A program made the position numbers and the translations under genes. This document shows, in pieces, positions 18,173 through 27,273 of a stretch of DNA of 64,000 nt (positions are counted from its first letter, which is position 1; every line of letters begins with the position of its first letter). Source of the stretch: Auraticoccus cholistanensis. Lineage in GTDB: Bacteria; Actinomycetota; Actinomycetes; Propionibacteriales; Propionibacteriaceae. The notes beneath the pieces were generated by a model. It was not told the origin of the DNA. It saw only the letters and a program-made list of their open reading frames with translations, and made no database searches. The DNA is taken from the NCBI RefSeq assembly GCF_009742705.1, contig NZ_WPCU01000003.1:261262-325261 (forward strand), read 5' to 3'.

Positions 18173-18844
18173 TCAGCGCCAGGTGGTGGCCGACGTGGCC
18201 GACCACTGCTTGCTGGTCTCGGCGACCACGACCCGGTAGGGCGCCTTGTCCTTGCGCTTGAGGCTGACCCGCGCCTTGCCCGAGCTGTTGAGGTCGAAGG
18301 TCTTCACCGTGTACCAGGTGCCCTTGTACTGCTTCTGCAGCTTGGCGGCGGTGTCCCAGCCGCGGTAGCGGCCCCAGGACGGGCTGTAGTAGCGCGCGAG
18401 CACGTCGAAGCCGACCCAGCTGCCGTTGCGGAAGGAGGTGACCTTGGCTCCGGTGCCTAGCTTGATCTTCAAAGCCCCCTCGGCCTGGGGGATGCTGTTG
18501 TAGTCGCGGTCGTACGCCGCGTACGGCCGGACCTTGTAGGAGCCGACTGGGTAGTTCCAGTCGTACACGTCGAGGTAGGTGGTCGTCTCGCCCTCGTCGA
18601 AGAGGAGGCCAGCGGCCTCCCCTTCCGGGCCGATGAGATCCCAGGCAGCCCAGTCGACGCGCTCACAGGGGTCGTAGAGCTTCACCGTCACCTCTTTGTA
18701 GTAACCGGTGATGGCGATCTTGCTGGGGTGGCTGGCCTTGATGGTGCACGCGGCCTGGGCCTCGGGTGCGGTGGCGACGAGACCGGTGGCGGCGACGGCG
18801 AGCGCGGCGGCGCCGACCAGGACGCGGCGGATGGTGCGGAGCAT
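18173..18844 (-). CDS. secreted protein of unknown function
   Basis: A 223-residue exported protein. ATG 18844 (MLRTIRRVLVG) has GAGGAAG at good spacing and gives a clean signal peptide cleaved near ...APEAQA-ACT; a longer in-frame upstream extension is rejected. The mature part contains two cysteines (ACTIKAS and DPCERVDW) that could pair, aromatic beta-rich segments (GYYKEVTVKLYDPC, TYLDVYDWNYPVGSYKVRPY) and a Tyr/Trp/Lys-rich end. It may be an Ig-like or wall-associated protein; no enzyme motif is visible. It is divergent from the large surface protein. Confidence 0.78.
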   Translation of the reverse strand: MLRTIRRVLVGAAALAVAATGLVATAPEAQAACTIKASHPSKIAITGYYKEVTVKLYDPCERVDWAAWDLIGPEGEAAGLLFDEGETTTYLDVYDWNYPVGSYKVRPYAAYDRDYNSIPQAEGALKIKLGTGAKVTSFRNGSWVGFDVLARYYSPSWGRYRGWDTAAKLQKQYKGTWYTVKTFDLNSSGKARVSLKRKDKAPYRVVVAETSKQWSATSATTWR

Positions 18845-19108
18845 GGGTGTCTTCCTCGGATGGTGCCCGGGCACACGCGACGGCGGTGTCGGAGCGGCTG
18901 GTGGACGTCTTGCGGGCTTCGCGGCTGCGCGGTGACCCGGGTACAGGATGGAGCCGGCGCCCGCCCTCTGCCGGGTTCTGGTCAGAGCCGAGACCAGATC
19001 GTGACCAGCGATGGCACCCGGCCCCACCGGGTCAGGGGTCGGCGCCCGCGCGGCTCGCGTTCCCGGCGACGCCGGGTGCGCCGAGGACGGACGGAGCTCG
19101 TCCGGGGG

Positions 19109-19137
19109 TTACATCGAACTTCCTCCCCGCTTACAGT
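19109..19137 (+). promoter_or_regulatory. candidate promoter of the LPXTG surface protein; 369-nt divergent region
   Basis: TTACAT (19109-19114) and TACAGT (19132-19137) are 17 nt apart and would start transcription near 19145, about 70 nt before the ATG. The rest of the 369-nt gap (18845-19213) between the two divergent secreted-protein genes shows no ORF or RNA I can support and no clear minus-strand promoter. Confidence 0.45.
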
Positions 19138-19213
19138 TCTTGCACCACCCCCTGCCCTCTGGCTCTGCCGACGGTCGCGGTGACGGGCCAGGGCTGCGTC
19201 CCGGAAGGACGTC

Positions 19214-22200
19214 ATGCCTGAACTCACTCCCGGTGCGCGCCGGGCTCCCGAGGTCCGCGGCCGCGCCCGGTCGTCCGACGGCCGCGGCAGCGCGGTGCCG
19301 CTGGCGGGGTCGCGCTGCCTGCACCTGGCTCTGGTGACGCTGCTGGTGGCGCTCGCCGCCGTCGCCACCGGACCGGCCAGGACGGCTGCCGCCGCCACGC
19401 CGTCGCCGAACCCGACCATCAGCAGGGCCTGCGGCATCGACATCACGCTGGTGCTGGACGCGTCGGGGTCGGTGCAGTCGTCGAGGGCCGTCGAGCAGGT
19501 CCGTGACGCCGCAGGGTCCTTCCTCGACGCCCTCGCCGACACGGGGTCGACGGCGCGCGTCATCCAGTTCGCCAGCACCGCCGAGGAGCTGGCGCCGCGT
19601 GGCCTGGTGACCGGTGAGAGCCTGGCCGGCGACGCCGTCTTCGGCCGGTCCGTCGCCCGCTACTACAACCCGCTGCCGCCGCGGCCGTCCGACGTCGAGA
19701 TCAAGAGGTACGTCCGCGGCAGCACCACGTCGGCGGGGAGCTTCGCCGACGCGAACAGCTACACCCAGTACACCAACTGGGACCAGGCGCTGGACCTGAC
19801 GCAGTCCGACCCGGGGGACCTGGTCGTCTTCCTGACCGACGGCGACCCGACGGCCTACGACTTCGACCGGCCGGGGGACCCGTTCAGCGCGGGGCCACCT
19901 CCGGACGTCGCCGTGGGTACCGACGGGTCCCAGGCCGCGGCGGCCACCACCCTCGACCGTGCCGTGGAGGCGGCGAACGGTGTGAAGGGCGAGGGTGCCC
20001 GGGTGCTCGCGCTCGGCGTCGGCAACGCCCTGCAGAACCAGGCCAGCGTCGACCGGCTGGTGCAGGTGGCTGGTCCGCAGGTGGCGAACAGCACCGCCGG
20101 GTTCGACGTCGAGACCACCGACGTCGCCCTCATCCGCGACTTCGCCGACCTGGCCGACGCCGTCCGGAGCCTGGTGCTGGAGCTGTGCTCACCGTCGCTG
20201 ACCATCCGCAAGTTCGCCCAGACCGCCGACGACGCGAGCTACGCGCCGCGCCCGGGCTGGGACATCACGGTCACACCGACGGTCGAGGGCGGGCGCTTCG
20301 ACTGGATCCTGCCCACGGACGCCACCGGAGCGTCGGCGAGCCTGACCACCGACGCGGACGGCTTCGCCCAGTTCCAGTGGGAGCCGGACCCCGCCGAGTC
20401 GACGTCGAGCGCCCGGGTGGAGGAGACGGTCGAGGACGGGTACGTCCCCGGCCGTCCGGGCGCCGACGACGACTTCCGCTGCGAGGCCAAGGACGCCGAC
20501 GGCAACACCCGGGTGATCACCGGTGAGCTCTCCACGACCGGAGGGAGGGCGGGCTTCAGCCTGGCGCCCATCGGTGACGAGATCGTCACCTGCTCGGTGT
20601 ACAACTCCTACGACTACGCACCCGAGATCGCGATCACCAAGGTGAACACCCCCACCGAGGTGCGCGGCGACCTCACGCCACCGTCGCAGGTGCGGTCGGC
20701 CTACGCAGTGACGAACCCCGGCAACACGCCGCTGGACCGGGTCGCGGTGGTCGACGACCGGTGTGCACCGGTCACGCCCGTCCCCAGCGACGGCCCCAAC
20801 GTGGGCGACAGCAACCAGAACCTGCTGCTCGACCCCGGCGAGGAGTGGCAGTTCAGCTGCGACCGTGAGGCCCGCGCCTCACGGCGACCGGACGGGCCCG
20901 TGAACGTCGTGAACACCGCCGACGTGGTCGGGCTCGCTCCCGACGGCCGGGTGGTCACCGACGAGGCAGACGACGACGTGGACCTGTTCTTCCCCGCGGT
21001 CCAGCTCACCAAGCTCGTCGAGGGCGCCGACGCGACGACGGTGACCGCGGGGACCGAGGTGGACTACACCTACGCCGCCACCAACACGGGCAACACCCCG
21101 CTCGGGTCGGTGAGCCTGGTGGACGACACGCCCCCCTGCGAGGACCCGACCAGGGGCGCCGACGCCCCCGGCGACGGCGACGACGTCCTCGACGTGGGGG
21201 AGACGTGGACCTACTCCTGCACGGCGGCCCCGCAGGAGTCGGTCATCAACACCGCGACCGTCACCGGTACACCGCTCAACCCCGCGGCGGACGGGGCCCC
21301 CTTCGAGGGGCGCAACCCGGTGGTGACCGACACCGACCTCGCCCAGGTCGTGGTCTTCTCCCCGGGACTGGTCCTCACCAAGGACGTGAGCCGGGACCTG
21401 GTGCTCCCCGGTACGGAGGTGACCTACACCTACACCGCGACCAACGACGGTGACGCCGATCTGCGCAACGACACGGGCGGGACCGGCTGGGTCGTCGACG
21501 ACCGGTGCCGACCGGTCGAGCAGGTCCTCGACGGCGACTCCAACGCCGGTGACGTCAACGGTGACGACCTGCTGAACCCGGGCGAGTCCTGGCAGTTCTC
21601 CTGCACGGCGGTCGTCGAGGAGGAGGTCCTGAACACCGCCACCATCGAGGCCCAGCCGGTCGTCGACGGCGACCCGGCCGGAGAGCCGCTGACCAGGACG
21701 GCGCAGGCGCTGGTCCGCGTCGTCGAGCCGGGCATCGAGGTGACGAAGCTGGCCCTCGTCGACCCCGTCCTCGACCCGGACGCGCAACCGGTGGCCGGAC
21801 CCGACACCCCCGAGCCCCGCACCGCGGACTACCAGTACGAGGTGACGAACACCGGCACGGTCCCCCTCGCCGACGTCGCCCTCACCGACGACCTGTGTCC
21901 TGAGGTCCTCCTCCTCACCGGTGACGAGGACGAGGACCAGGTCCTCGACGTCGACGAGACCTGGACCTACACCTGCTCCACGACCCTGCAGCGCGAGCAG
22001 GGCAACCGGCCCCCGCTGCCGCCGGACAGCGCGATCTCCGGACTCGTGCAGAACACCGCCACGGCGGTCGGGACACCGTTCCTGCCCGACGACCCCGGGC
22101 AGACCGGGGACCCGGTCACCGACACGGACCGCGAGCAGGTCACCGTGATCGAGCCGGGGCTGCGGCTGACCAAGACCGCCTCCACCGACGTGGTCCGCGA

Positions 22201-23599
22201 CGGCGGTGAGGTCACCTACACGTTCAGCGTGACCAACACCGGCGACGTCGGGCTCGACGTCCTCGCCCTGGTCGACGACAAGTGCCCCGACCTGACCTAC
22301 ACCGGCGGTGACCGCCGGCCCCGGAACGGGCTGCTCGACGGCGCGAACAGCGGCTCGCCGGAGACCTGGACCTACTCCTGCACCCGATCGGTGGCGGCGC
22401 CGGCCGAGCCGGAGACCGTCGACACCAACACCGCCCGCGTCGTCGCCTCGGACCCCCTGGGCAACACCTACGCCGACTCCGCCACCGCGCAGGTCCGGGT
22501 GATCGACCCGGCCATCCGCCTGATGAAGACCGTCAGCGCCTCGCTCGTCCCGGCCGGTACGGAGGTGGGCTACCGCTTCGACGTCACCAACGTGGGCACC
22601 AGCCCGGTCGCCGCCGACGACCTGCTGGCCGAGGTCGAGCTGGTGGACGTGTCCGACCCGGCGGCCCCGAGCTGCCAGAGCCCGACGCTGGTCGCCAAGA
22701 TGGGCGGGAACCAGGACGCGTACCTCGAGCGCGAACCCGCCGAGACGTGGCGGTACGAGTGCAGGTCGGTGATCACCGAACCCACGACGGACACCGCCGT
22801 CGTCGAGGCCCTCGGCGGCACGCAGTACGACCTGCAGCTGCCGGTGTCCGACTCCGACTCCGAGTTCGTCCAGCCGTTCCGCCCCGCGATCGAGGTGGAG
22901 AAGTCGGTGGACCGTGACCGCGTGGAGCCCGGCACCGCGGTCACCTACACCTACCGGGTGCGCAACACCGGTGACGTCCCCTTGTCCGGTGTGTCCGACC
23001 GGGTCGTGGACGACACCTGCTCCCCGGTGGCCTACGTCAGCGGAGACACCGACGGCGACGGCCTGCTCGACACCCCGAGGAGCATCTTCGAGGACGCGGC
23101 GGACGAGACCTGGGTCTTCACCTGCACCACCACGATCGACGAGACGACCACCAACGTGGTGACCGTCGCCGGCACGCCCACCGACCCAGACGGTGCGCCC
23201 CTCTGCGGCGACGGGACGCCCGACGGCGGCGACGCCCCCGTCGCCGGGCGCTGCGACGTCTCCGACCGGGACCAGGTCACGGTCGAGGTGGTGCCGACGC
23301 CCACGCCCACGCCCACACCCACACCGACGCCCACACCCACACCGGCGCCGGCACCGCCGACCACGCCGATCCCGGACGTGCCCGGGCCGGATGCGCCCGG
23401 GCCGGACGGGCCGGGGCCGGATGCGCCCCGCCCGCCGTCCGGCGGGTTGCCGGGCCAGGACGGCAGCCTGCCCGGCACCGGCAGCGCAGTGCCCTGGCCG
23501 GCCCTGGTCGCCGGACCGCTGCTGGTGGCCGCCGGGCTGGCGCTCGTCCTGACGCGCGGCCTCCGGCGGCCCCTGACCGGTCACGGCCGCCGTCGCTGA
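19214..23599 (+). CDS. giant LPXTG-anchored surface protein with VWA and seven DUF11-like repeats
   Basis: A 1461-residue protein for export and sortase anchoring. A long signal region (residues 1-60) is followed by a von Willebrand A domain (about 75-325) with the metal-site motif LVLDASGSVQS and FLTDGDPTAYDF. After a Cys-containing linker, seven DUF11-like beta repeats begin near residues 470, 595, 718, 840, 982, 1100 and 1225, each with the TK...G..V.YTY.VTNTG pattern and a conserved ETWTYSC. A Pro-Thr spacer (about 1357-1375) leads to LPGTG at 1419-1423, a hydrophobic helix and a basic tail. ATG 19214 follows GGAAGGA. No sortase gene lies in the window. Probably adhesion or cell-surface architecture. 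Confidence 0.92.
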   Translation: MPELTPGARRAPEVRGRARSSDGRGSAVPLAGSRCLHLALVTLLVALAAVATGPARTAAAATPSPNPTISRACGIDITLVLDASGSVQSSRAVEQVRDAAGSFLDALADTGSTARVIQFASTAEELAPRGLVTGESLAGDAVFGRSVARYYNPLPPRPSDVEIKRYVRGSTTSAGSFADANSYTQYTNWDQALDLTQSDPGDLVVFLTDGDPTAYDFDRPGDPFSAGPPPDVAVGTDGSQAAAATTLDRAVEAANGVKGEGARVLALGVGNALQNQASVDRLVQVAGPQVANSTAGFDVETTDVALIRDFADLADAVRSLVLELCSPSLTIRKFAQTADDASYAPRPGWDITVTPTVEGGRFDWILPTDATGASASLTTDADGFAQFQWEPDPAESTSSARVEETVEDGYVPGRPGADDDFRCEAKDADGNTRVITGELSTTGGRAGFSLAPIGDEIVTCSVYNSYDYAPEIAITKVNTPTEVRGDLTPPSQVRSAYAVTNPGNTPLDRVAVVDDRCAPVTPVPSDGPNVGDSNQNLLLDPGEEWQFSCDREARASRRPDGPVNVVNTADVVGLAPDGRVVTDEADDDVDLFFPAVQLTKLVEGADATTVTAGTEVDYTYAATNTGNTPLGSVSLVDDTPPCEDPTRGADAPGDGDDVLDVGETWTYSCTAAPQESVINTATVTGTPLNPAADGAPFEGRNPVVTDTDLAQVVVFSPGLVLTKDVSRDLVLPGTEVTYTYTATNDGDADLRNDTGGTGWVVDDRCRPVEQVLDGDSNAGDVNGDDLLNPGESWQFSCTAVVEEEVLNTATIEAQPVVDGDPAGEPLTRTAQALVRVVEPGIEVTKLALVDPVLDPDAQPVAGPDTPEPRTADYQYEVTNTGTVPLADVALTDDLCPEVLLLTGDEDEDQVLDVDETWTYTCSTTLQREQGNRPPLPPDSAISGLVQNTATAVGTPFLPDDPGQTGDPVTDTDREQVTVIEPGLRLTKTASTDVVRDGGEVTYTFSVTNTGDVGLDVLALVDDKCPDLTYTGGDRRPRNGLLDGANSGSPETWTYSCTRSVAAPAEPETVDTNTARVVASDPLGNTYADSATAQVRVIDPAIRLMKTVSASLVPAGTEVGYRFDVTNVGTSPVAADDLLAEVELVDVSDPAAPSCQSPTLVAKMGGNQDAYLEREPAETWRYECRSVITEPTTDTAVVEALGGTQYDLQLPVSDSDSEFVQPFRPAIEVEKSVDRDRVEPGTAVTYTYRVRNTGDVPLSGVSDRVVDDTCSPVAYVSGDTDGDGLLDTPRSIFEDAADETWVFTCTTTIDETTTNVVTVAGTPTDPDGAPLCGDGTPDGGDAPVAGRCDVSDRDQVTVEVVPTPTPTPTPTPTPTPTPAPAPPTTPIPDVPGPDAPGPDGPGPDAPRPPSGGLPGQDGSLPGTGSAVPWPALVAGPLLVAAGLALVLTRGLRRPLTGHGRRR
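23292..23350 (+). repeat. Pro-Thr dipeptide repeat in the surface protein spacer
   Basis: About nine CCCAC(G/A) / CCGACG six-base units encode a run of alternating Pro-Thr just before the proline-rich wall-spanning spacer. Slippage-prone repeats of this kind can vary in length between strains. Confidence 0.8.
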
Positions 23600-23681
23600 C
23601 GCACCGGCACGACCCCCGGCCGGCCCGAGGACGTCGGCGGGCTCGCCGCCCGCCCGGGCAGCTCGCCGTGAGCCGGGCCCG

Positions 23682-23698
23682 GACCTCCACCGGAGGTC
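23682..23698 (+). terminator. candidate hairpin after the surface protein gene
   Basis: GACCTCC (23682-23688) and GGAGGTC (23692-23698) form a perfect 7-bp stem with a 3-nt loop, 83 nt after the stop. No T-run follows. The remainder of 23600-23804 shows nothing else I can support. Confidence 0.4.
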
Positions 23699-23804
23699 GA
23701 GACCGGTCCGGACCCCGGCTTACCGGGTGTGCTGGCCCGAGGGCATCTGACACCATGGGCGCGTGCGTGCCGGGCGGCCCGCCGAACGTTGTCGAGGAGG
23801 CACT

Positions 23805-24491
23805 GTGGGAGACCACGAGGACGACATGGACAGCCTCGATCTCTCCGAGCGGTACCGCGCGTCCGGAGAGGCCCGGGGCATGGTGGCCGACGACATCGAC
23901 TTCGAGGACGACGAGGTCGCCGACGAGGACGACACGGACGACGACGACCTCGACGACGAGGACGATGACGACGAGGACGAGGACGAGGACGACCTCGAGG
24001 ACGCCACCGAGGACGAGATCGACCTCACCGTGGCGGTCTACCGGGAGGACGGCGCCGTGGTGGCGCAGGCGCTGCCGATCGAGGTGGCCAACGACCTGGA
24101 CGAGCTCATCACCCAGCTGCGCCGGATGCCGGGCGACAACGGCGCGATCGGCATGGTCTCGCTCAACGAGGAGGTCTTCGTGCTGGCGCGGGTGCGCGGC
24201 GCGACCGTGCAGGTGCTGCTCTCCGACGCCGCCGCCGCCTACGACTGGCCGATCGCCCGCGACGTGGCGGACTTCCTCGGCGCCGAGGAGCTGCCCGACC
24301 CCGACGAGGACGAGGAGCCCGTCCCCCTCGGCGACCTCGGCATGCTGGCCGACCAGGGCCTCAGCCAGTTCGAGCTGAGCCGGATCTGCGACCAGCTGGA
24401 CGAGTCCAGCGACCAGCTGCTGCTCGACATCGCCGAGCGGATCCACGTGGGCCCGCAGGTGCGGCGGGTCGTCGACGCCAGCTTCTCCTGA
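23805..24491 (+). CDS. tRNA adenosine deaminase-associated protein
   Basis: A 228-residue protein of the actinobacterial family found next to tadA. An unusually acidic stretch (residues about 28-70, long Asp/Glu runs) precedes the conserved domain (DLTVAVYREDGAVVAQALP... to the end). GTG 23805 follows GAGGAGG by 4 nt; ATG 23826 is an alternative start. An upstream in-frame ATG at 23763 is less likely. It ends 3 nt before tadA, so the two are one unit. Biochemical role is not known; partnership with the deaminase is inferred from constant neighbourhood. Confidence 0.88.
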   Translation: MGDHEDDMDSLDLSERYRASGEARGMVADDIDFEDDEVADEDDTDDDDLDDEDDDDEDEDEDDLEDATEDEIDLTVAVYREDGAVVAQALPIEVANDLDELITQLRRMPGDNGAIGMVSLNEEVFVLARVRGATVQVLLSDAAAAYDWPIARDVADFLGAEELPDPDEDEEPVPLGDLGMLADQGLSQFELSRICDQLDESSDQLLLDIAERIHVGPQVRRVVDASFS

Positions 24492-24494
24492 GCC

Positions 24495-24947
24495 GTGCCG
24501 GGTTGGCGCCAGCCGATGCGGCTCGCCCTCGCCGAGGCGACGCGGGTGGCCGGGCACGGTGACGTCCCCATCGGCGCGGTGGTGCTGGACGCCCGCGGCG
24601 AGGTCGTCTCCGCGGCCGGGAACGAGCGCGAGCTGACCGGCGACCCGACCGCCCACGCCGAGGTGCTCGCGCTGCGCAGGGCGGCGGAGGTGGTGGGGGA
24701 GTGGCGGCTGGAGGGCCACACCCTGGTGGTCACCCTCGAGCCCTGCGCCATGTGCGCGGGTGCCGCGGTCAACGCGCGGGTGGACCGGGTCGTCTTCGGC
24801 GCCTTCGACCCCAAGGCCGGTGCCGTCTCCTCGCTGTTCGACGTCCTGCGCGACCCCCGGCTCAACCACCGCCCCGAGGTGGTGTCGGGCTTCATGGCCG
24901 AGGAGTGCGCCGCCGTGCTGCGCGACTTCTTCGCCCCGCACCGCTGA
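24495..24947 (+). CDS. tadA: tRNA(adenine-34) deaminase
   Basis: A 150-residue zinc-dependent cytidine/deoxycytidylate-deaminase-fold enzyme that converts A34 to inosine in tRNA-Arg(ACG). The active site HAE is in DPTAHAEVLALR and the zinc cysteines in EPCAMCAGAAV. The length is typical. It starts with GTG 3 nt after the associated-protein gene. A tRNA-Ser gene follows 48 nt downstream. Confidence 0.95.
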   Translation: MPGWRQPMRLALAEATRVAGHGDVPIGAVVLDARGEVVSAAGNERELTGDPTAHAEVLALRRAAEVVGEWRLEGHTLVVTLEPCAMCAGAAVNARVDRVVFGAFDPKAGAVSSLFDVLRDPRLNHRPEVVSGFMAEECAAVLRDFFAPHR

Positions 24948-24995
24948 GGGACGCGGATTGGCCACCCGGGTGGCGGCGGATGTACCCTCGTCCGC

Positions 24996-25082
24996 GGTGG
25001 TGTGTCTGAGCGGCCTAAAGAGCGCGCCTCGAAAGCGCGTGTGGGTTCACCCCCACCGCGGGTTCAAATCCCGCCGCCACCG
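24996..25082 (+). tRNA. tRNA-Ser (anticodon CGA)
   Basis: An 87-nt class II tRNA. The acceptor stem GGTGGTG (24996-25002) pairs with CGCCACC (25075-25081), discriminator G at 25082. The anticodon loop CTCGAAA has CGA at 25030-25032, flanked by a CGCGC/GCGCG stem, with a long variable arm (TGTGGGTTCACCCCCAC) and a GGTTCAAATC T-loop. CCA is not encoded. It reads UCG codons. Confidence 0.96.
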
Positions 25083-25087
25083 CTGAA

Positions 25088-25119
25088 CGAACCCGTCCCG
25101 GATCCCCGGGGCGGGTTCG
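25088..25119 (+). terminator. hairpin terminator after tRNA-Ser
   Basis: CGAACCCG (25088-25095) pairs with CGGGTTCG (25112-25119), and CCCGG (25097-25101) with CCGGG (25106-25110), leaving a 4-nt loop. It starts 5 nt after the tRNA. Confidence 0.75.
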
Positions 25120-25209
25120 TCCGTTCCCGGCCGGGTCTGCCAGGGCGCCAGCGGGAGGCCAGCGCCGGGGAGGCCGCGGGGTGAGACCGTCGGCTGGCAC
25201 CCTTCGGCC

Positions 25210-26319
25210 ATGAGCGTGCAGCAGTCCGGGATGGTCGCAGCGGCGCCGGAGCGCCCCCTGGGGCTCGGCGAGGTGATGTCCACGGCGTGGCAGGCGATGC
25301 GGGCCCGGTACGGCCTGCACGTGCTCGTCTCCGCGCTGGCGCTGCTGATCGGTGCCGTCGCCCTGCTGCTCTGGGTCGGCGTGGCCGTCCTGCTGCTCAG
25401 CCGCGTCGCGGCCCCGACGGGCGACGGCTACGCCGGGCCCCTGGTGGTGCTCGGCGCGGTGCTCCTGCTGCTGGTCGCCGTCGTCGCGCTGCTGGCGATG
25501 CGCGCGGAGGCGATGCGGGTGGTGCTGGTGCGGCACACCCTCGACGGGCGGCGTCCCCGCCTCGGCGACCTGTGGCGCGACACCCGCGGCTACTGGGGAC
25601 GGGTGCTGCCCTACTTCCTGCTGCTCCTCGCCGGCGGTCTGCTCGGCGTCGTGGTGCTCGCCGTCCCGCTCGCGGTCGCCGCGGCCGGCGACGGCGACCG
25701 GGTCGCGTTCGGGGTGGCGATCGGGGCCACCATGCTGCTGTACGTGGCCTACTACGTCGGCGTCTTCTGGCTCACGGGCCGGCTCTACCCCTTCACCGTG
25801 GTGACCGCCCTGGAGCGGCACGGCGGGATGGCGGCGGTCGGCCGCGCCTGGGGGCTGACCCGCGGCCACTTCTGGCGGACGCTCGGCTACGCGATCGTCG
25901 GTGCGGTCGGACCGGCCATGGTGATCTGGATCGCCTGCGTGATCGCCTACGTGGTCAGCCTGGCCAGCACCTACACCAGCCTGTTCGTGACGCTGTCGAA
26001 CCTCGACGGTCCCGGGCTCGACGAGCAGTCGCTGGCGAGGCTGCTGGCCGTGACGGTGGCCTCGAGCCTGATCGGGTACCTGCTGCCCGGCGTCGCGACC
26101 GTGCTGGTGCAGCCCTTCGTCAGCTGCTTCAGCACCGTCTACGTCACCGACCTGGCCCGTCGCCAGGCCACCCCCCACGACCCGCCGCCCCCGTACGGCG
26201 GCTGGCTGGCCCGGCCCTACCCGCCGCAGCCGCCGGCACCGCGGTGGGGAGTCCCGCCCGCCGCGCCGTACCGGCCGCCCGCCCCGCCGTACCGCCCTCC
26301 CGCGCCGCCGTACCGCTGA
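25210..26319 (+). CDS. polytopic membrane protein with proline-rich tail
   Basis: A 369-residue protein with about six membrane helices arranged in pairs (about 37-62, 73-98, 134-170, 175-195, 225-250, 275-305), resembling the membrane domain of glycerophosphodiester phosphodiesterase-like (DUF7847-type) proteins without an enzyme domain. The C-terminus has repeats of PYRPPAPPYRPPAPPYR. Function unknown. ATG 25210 is 6 nt after CACCCT, a weak leaderless-type -10; no ribosome-binding site is visible. Confidence 0.75.
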   Translation: MSVQQSGMVAAAPERPLGLGEVMSTAWQAMRARYGLHVLVSALALLIGAVALLLWVGVAVLLLSRVAAPTGDGYAGPLVVLGAVLLLLVAVVALLAMRAEAMRVVLVRHTLDGRRPRLGDLWRDTRGYWGRVLPYFLLLLAGGLLGVVVLAVPLAVAAAGDGDRVAFGVAIGATMLLYVAYYVGVFWLTGRLYPFTVVTALERHGGMAAVGRAWGLTRGHFWRTLGYAIVGAVGPAMVIWIACVIAYVVSLASTYTSLFVTLSNLDGPGLDEQSLARLLAVTVASSLIGYLLPGVATVLVQPFVSCFSTVYVTDLARRQATPHDPPPPYGGWLARPYPPQPPAPRWGVPPAAPYRPPAPPYRPPAPPYR

Positions 26320-26373
26320 CGGCCGTACCGCTGACGCAGGGCCGCTGACGGCCGGGCCGCTCGACGGGGGACG

Positions 26374-27273
26374 TCACCCCTTCAGCGCGCCGGCGGCGAT
26401 GTTGGAGATGAAGTGCCGGGCGCCCACCAGGAAGACGACGATGAGCGGCACCACGCTGATCAGCGCCCCGGCCATGACCATCCCGTAGTCGGTGTTGTAG
26501 ATGGCGTTCAGCGACTGCAGCGCGGTCTGCAGCACCTGCCGCTGGGGGTCCACCATCACGATCAGCGGCCAGACGTAGTCGTTCCACTGGGCCACGAAGG
26601 TGAAGATGCCCAGGAACGCCAGCCCGCCGCGCAGCATCGGCAGGGCGACGTGGACGTACGTCCGGAAGAAGCCGGCCCCGTCGATGCGGGCCGCCTCCAC
26701 CAGGGAGTCCGGGATCGAGGCGGCCGCGAACTGGCGCAGCAGGAAGATGCCGAAGGCGTTGGCCATCCCCGGCACGATGAGCGCCTCGAACCCGCCGACC
26801 CAGCCCAGCCAGGACATCAGGATGAAGCTCGGCACGAGCGACAGGCTGCCCGGCACCAGGAAGGTGGCCAGCAGCAGCACGAACAGCACGTCCTTGCCGG
26901 GGAAGTCGAACTTGGCGAAGGCGAAGGCGGCCAGGGAGTCGAAGAACATCACCAGCACCGCGGAGGCCAGGGCCACGAAGATGGTGTTGAGCAGCGCCCC
27001 CAGCAGGTCGACGCTGTCGAGCAGGTTGGCCACGTTCACCCCGAACTGGTCGCCGGGCAGCAGCCGGGTGGGGTAGCCGAAGATCTCCGCCGTGGACTGG
27101 GTGGCCATCGCCACCAGCCAGTAGAAGGGGAAGACCGAGATGAGCGCGGTCAGCGCCAGGCCGACGTGGATCGCGATCCGGCCGGCGAGGCTGCGCCGGA
27201 CGGCGCTGCGGTCGGCGCGCTGCTGGCCGGGGTCGCCCAGCCGGGGCGTGGTGTCCAGGATCGTGCCGCTCAT
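26374..27273 (-). CDS. carbohydrate ABC transporter permease (MalG type)
   Basis: A 299-residue CUT1 permease with six helices; the EAA loop is DSLVEAARIDGAGFFRTYV followed by LPMLRGG. It overlaps the preceding permease by 4 nt and is the last gene of the second sugar importer. The operon has no ATPase gene, consistent with a shared MsiK-like ATPase. Substrate unknown. Confidence 0.92.
   Translation of the reverse strand: MSGTILDTTPRLGDPGQQRADRSAVRRSLAGRIAIHVGLALTALISVFPFYWLVAMATQSTAEIFGYPTRLLPGDQFGVNVANLLDSVDLLGALLNTIFVALASAVLVMFFDSLAAFAFAKFDFPGKDVLFVLLLATFLVPGSLSLVPSFILMSWLGWVGGFEALIVPGMANAFGIFLLRQFAAASIPDSLVEAARIDGAGFFRTYVHVALPMLRGGLAFLGIFTFVAQWNDYVWPLIVMVDPQRQVLQTALQSLNAIYNTDYGMVMAGALISVVPLIVVFLVGARHFISNIAAGALKG

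Noticed and set aside
20879-23584. A 900-codon open frame antisense to the surface protein
   Set aside because: It is a consequence of high GC at third positions; its translation has no domain, and the plus-strand gene has clear domains.
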